Assembly: GCA_965223035.1 (NCBI GenBank)
Contig: OZ244980.1
Coordinates: 5,270,001-5,334,000 of the forward strand
DNA length: 64,000 nt
Direction: 5' to 3'
DNA from: CAMDPA01 sp965223035
Lineage (GTDB): Bacteria > Pseudomonadota > Alphaproteobacteria > Rhizobiales > Hyphomicrobiaceae
Both the position numbers and the translations under genes were made by a program. The stretch's first letter is position 1. Every line of letters begins with the position of its first letter. The notes under the pieces were generated by a model. It saw only the letters and a program-made list of their open reading frames with translations. It had not been told where the DNA came from and made no database searches. Positions 63,447 to 64,000 of the stretch are shown here, piece after piece.

Positions 63447-63452
63447 GGGCGC

Positions 63453-64000
63453 ATGATGCAAGCAGATGTTCTGGCAGGCTTTATGCAGGCAGTGCTGCCG
63501 TCCAGTTTGGTGGCCACAGCGATCGGCGCGCTGATCGGTCTGATCGTCGGGATGATCCCAGGTTTGACGATCTCGACCGGCATCATCATCGTACTGCCGC
63601 TGACCTTCGTGTTGGAGCCCAATGTCTCGATCGCGCTTTTGCTGGGTCTTTATGTTGCCGGAATGACCGGCGGCAGTTTCTCAGCGATCCTACTCAACAT
63701 TCCGGGTACGCCATCAGCGTCAGCCACGGCGATGGACGGGTATCCGATGGCGCGGCGCGGCGAAGCGGGCCGGGCCCTGGGCATTTCCGTCCTGGCCGGC
63801 TTCGTCGGCGGTCTGTTCTCGTTTTTGTGCCTTTATCTTATCGCGCCGGCATTGGCCGCGGTGGCGCTCGAATTCCAGGCGCCAGACCTGTTTTCACTGA
63901 TGCTGTTCGGTCTCACCATCATCTGTAGCTTTTCAACGGACTCGCTGATCAAGGGCTTGCTCTCGGCGACGCTGGGCCTGGCCATCGTCAGCATCGGTCA
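63453..64000 (+). CDS. tctA: TctA-type large membrane subunit, 5' part (cut by window end)
   Basis: The frame opens at ATG 63453 (a second ATG follows directly) and is still open at the window end, so about 182 residues are seen out of the ~500 expected. The translation contains LPSSLVATAIGALIGLIVGM and IPGLTISTGIIIVLPLTFVL near the N-terminus, and the family signature LYVAGMTGGSFSAILLNIPG, TPSASATAMDGYPMARRGEA. This identifies TctA without doubt. It completes the second tctCBA set, whose cargo is unknown; its position after formate dehydrogenase need not mean that it transports formate or oxalate. Confidence 0.93.
   Translation, partial: MMQADVLAGFMQAVLPSSLVATAIGALIGLIVGMIPGLTISTGIIIVLPLTFVLEPNVSIALLLGLYVAGMTGGSFSAILLNIPGTPSASATAMDGYPMARRGEAGRALGISVLAGFVGGLFSFLCLYLIAPALAAVALEFQAPDLFSLMLFGLTIICSFSTDSLIKGLLSATLGLAIVSIG

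Overview
The window looks like a high-GC alphaproteobacterial chromosome, probably Hyphomicrobiales/Rhizobiales or a neighbour. I infer this from the hisC-tyrA overlap, the VWA/DnaJ pair, the PodJ-like Sel1 protein, the three periplasmic binding proteins of tripartite tricarboxylate transporter (TTT) type, and a formate dehydrogenase laid out like methylotroph FDH1. No tRNA, 16S/23S rRNA, CRISPR array or phage module was recognised. The only structural RNA is RNase P RNA (about 40857-41268, minus strand).

Layout. 1-3.9 kb: the end of a probable polysaccharide cluster (asparagine-synthase-like protein, PglK-like ABC exporter), with a small IS630-derived element fused to the 3' end of the exporter. 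4.1-9.2 kb: a TctC-type binding protein divergent from a ThDP enzyme, a crotonase-fold protein and a 3-hydroxyisobutyrate-dehydrogenase-like enzyme, probably one catabolic unit. 9.5-15.3 kb: CHASE2 adenylate cyclase with a secreted partner, a TauD-type dioxygenase and a hypothetical protein. 15.7-30 kb: a thiol-type ArsR regulator, arylamine N-acetyltransferase, queG, kup, a ChaC-like gene, tyrA, hisC, a four-domain rhodanese, yjbQ and a large Sel1-repeat membrane protein. 31-43.6 kb: FAD dehydrogenase, an Mrp-DUF971 fusion, a His-rich protein, two SDRs, VWA and DnaJ proteins, trmD, rnpB, a LysE-type exporter and a DUF1269 protein.

44-64 kb is the most coherent part: an oxalate/formate module. 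On the minus strand are tctC-tctB-tctA, a GntR/FCD regulator, oxalyl-CoA decarboxylase (oxc), formyl-CoA:oxalate CoA-transferase (frc), a 10-formyl-THF hydrolase/formyltransferase-like protein, and formate-THF ligase (fhs). On the plus strand are a zeta-toxin-like P-loop kinase and the two subunits of an NAD-linked Mo/W formate dehydrogenase (FDH1 type), then a second tctCBA set cut by the window end. Together they would import oxalate (inferred), activate and decarboxylate it to formyl-CoA, release formate, and either oxidise the formate to CO2 plus NADH or feed it into the folate pool. Three 19-bp imperfect palindromes with the pattern TKGGCRT-N5-ATRCCAA lie upstream of the first tctC, upstream of gntR and upstream of the formate dehydrogenase genes. 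They are good candidates for the GntR operator and would tie the module into one regulon.

The window also carries two families of dispersed palindromic repeats. Family A is about 60-140 bp, bounded by CTAG, and in three places its CTAG supplies the stop codon of a gene. Family B is a GC-rich hairpin of about 70-125 bp. One family A copy sits inside a family B copy, and the IS630 element sits at the edge of another family A copy.
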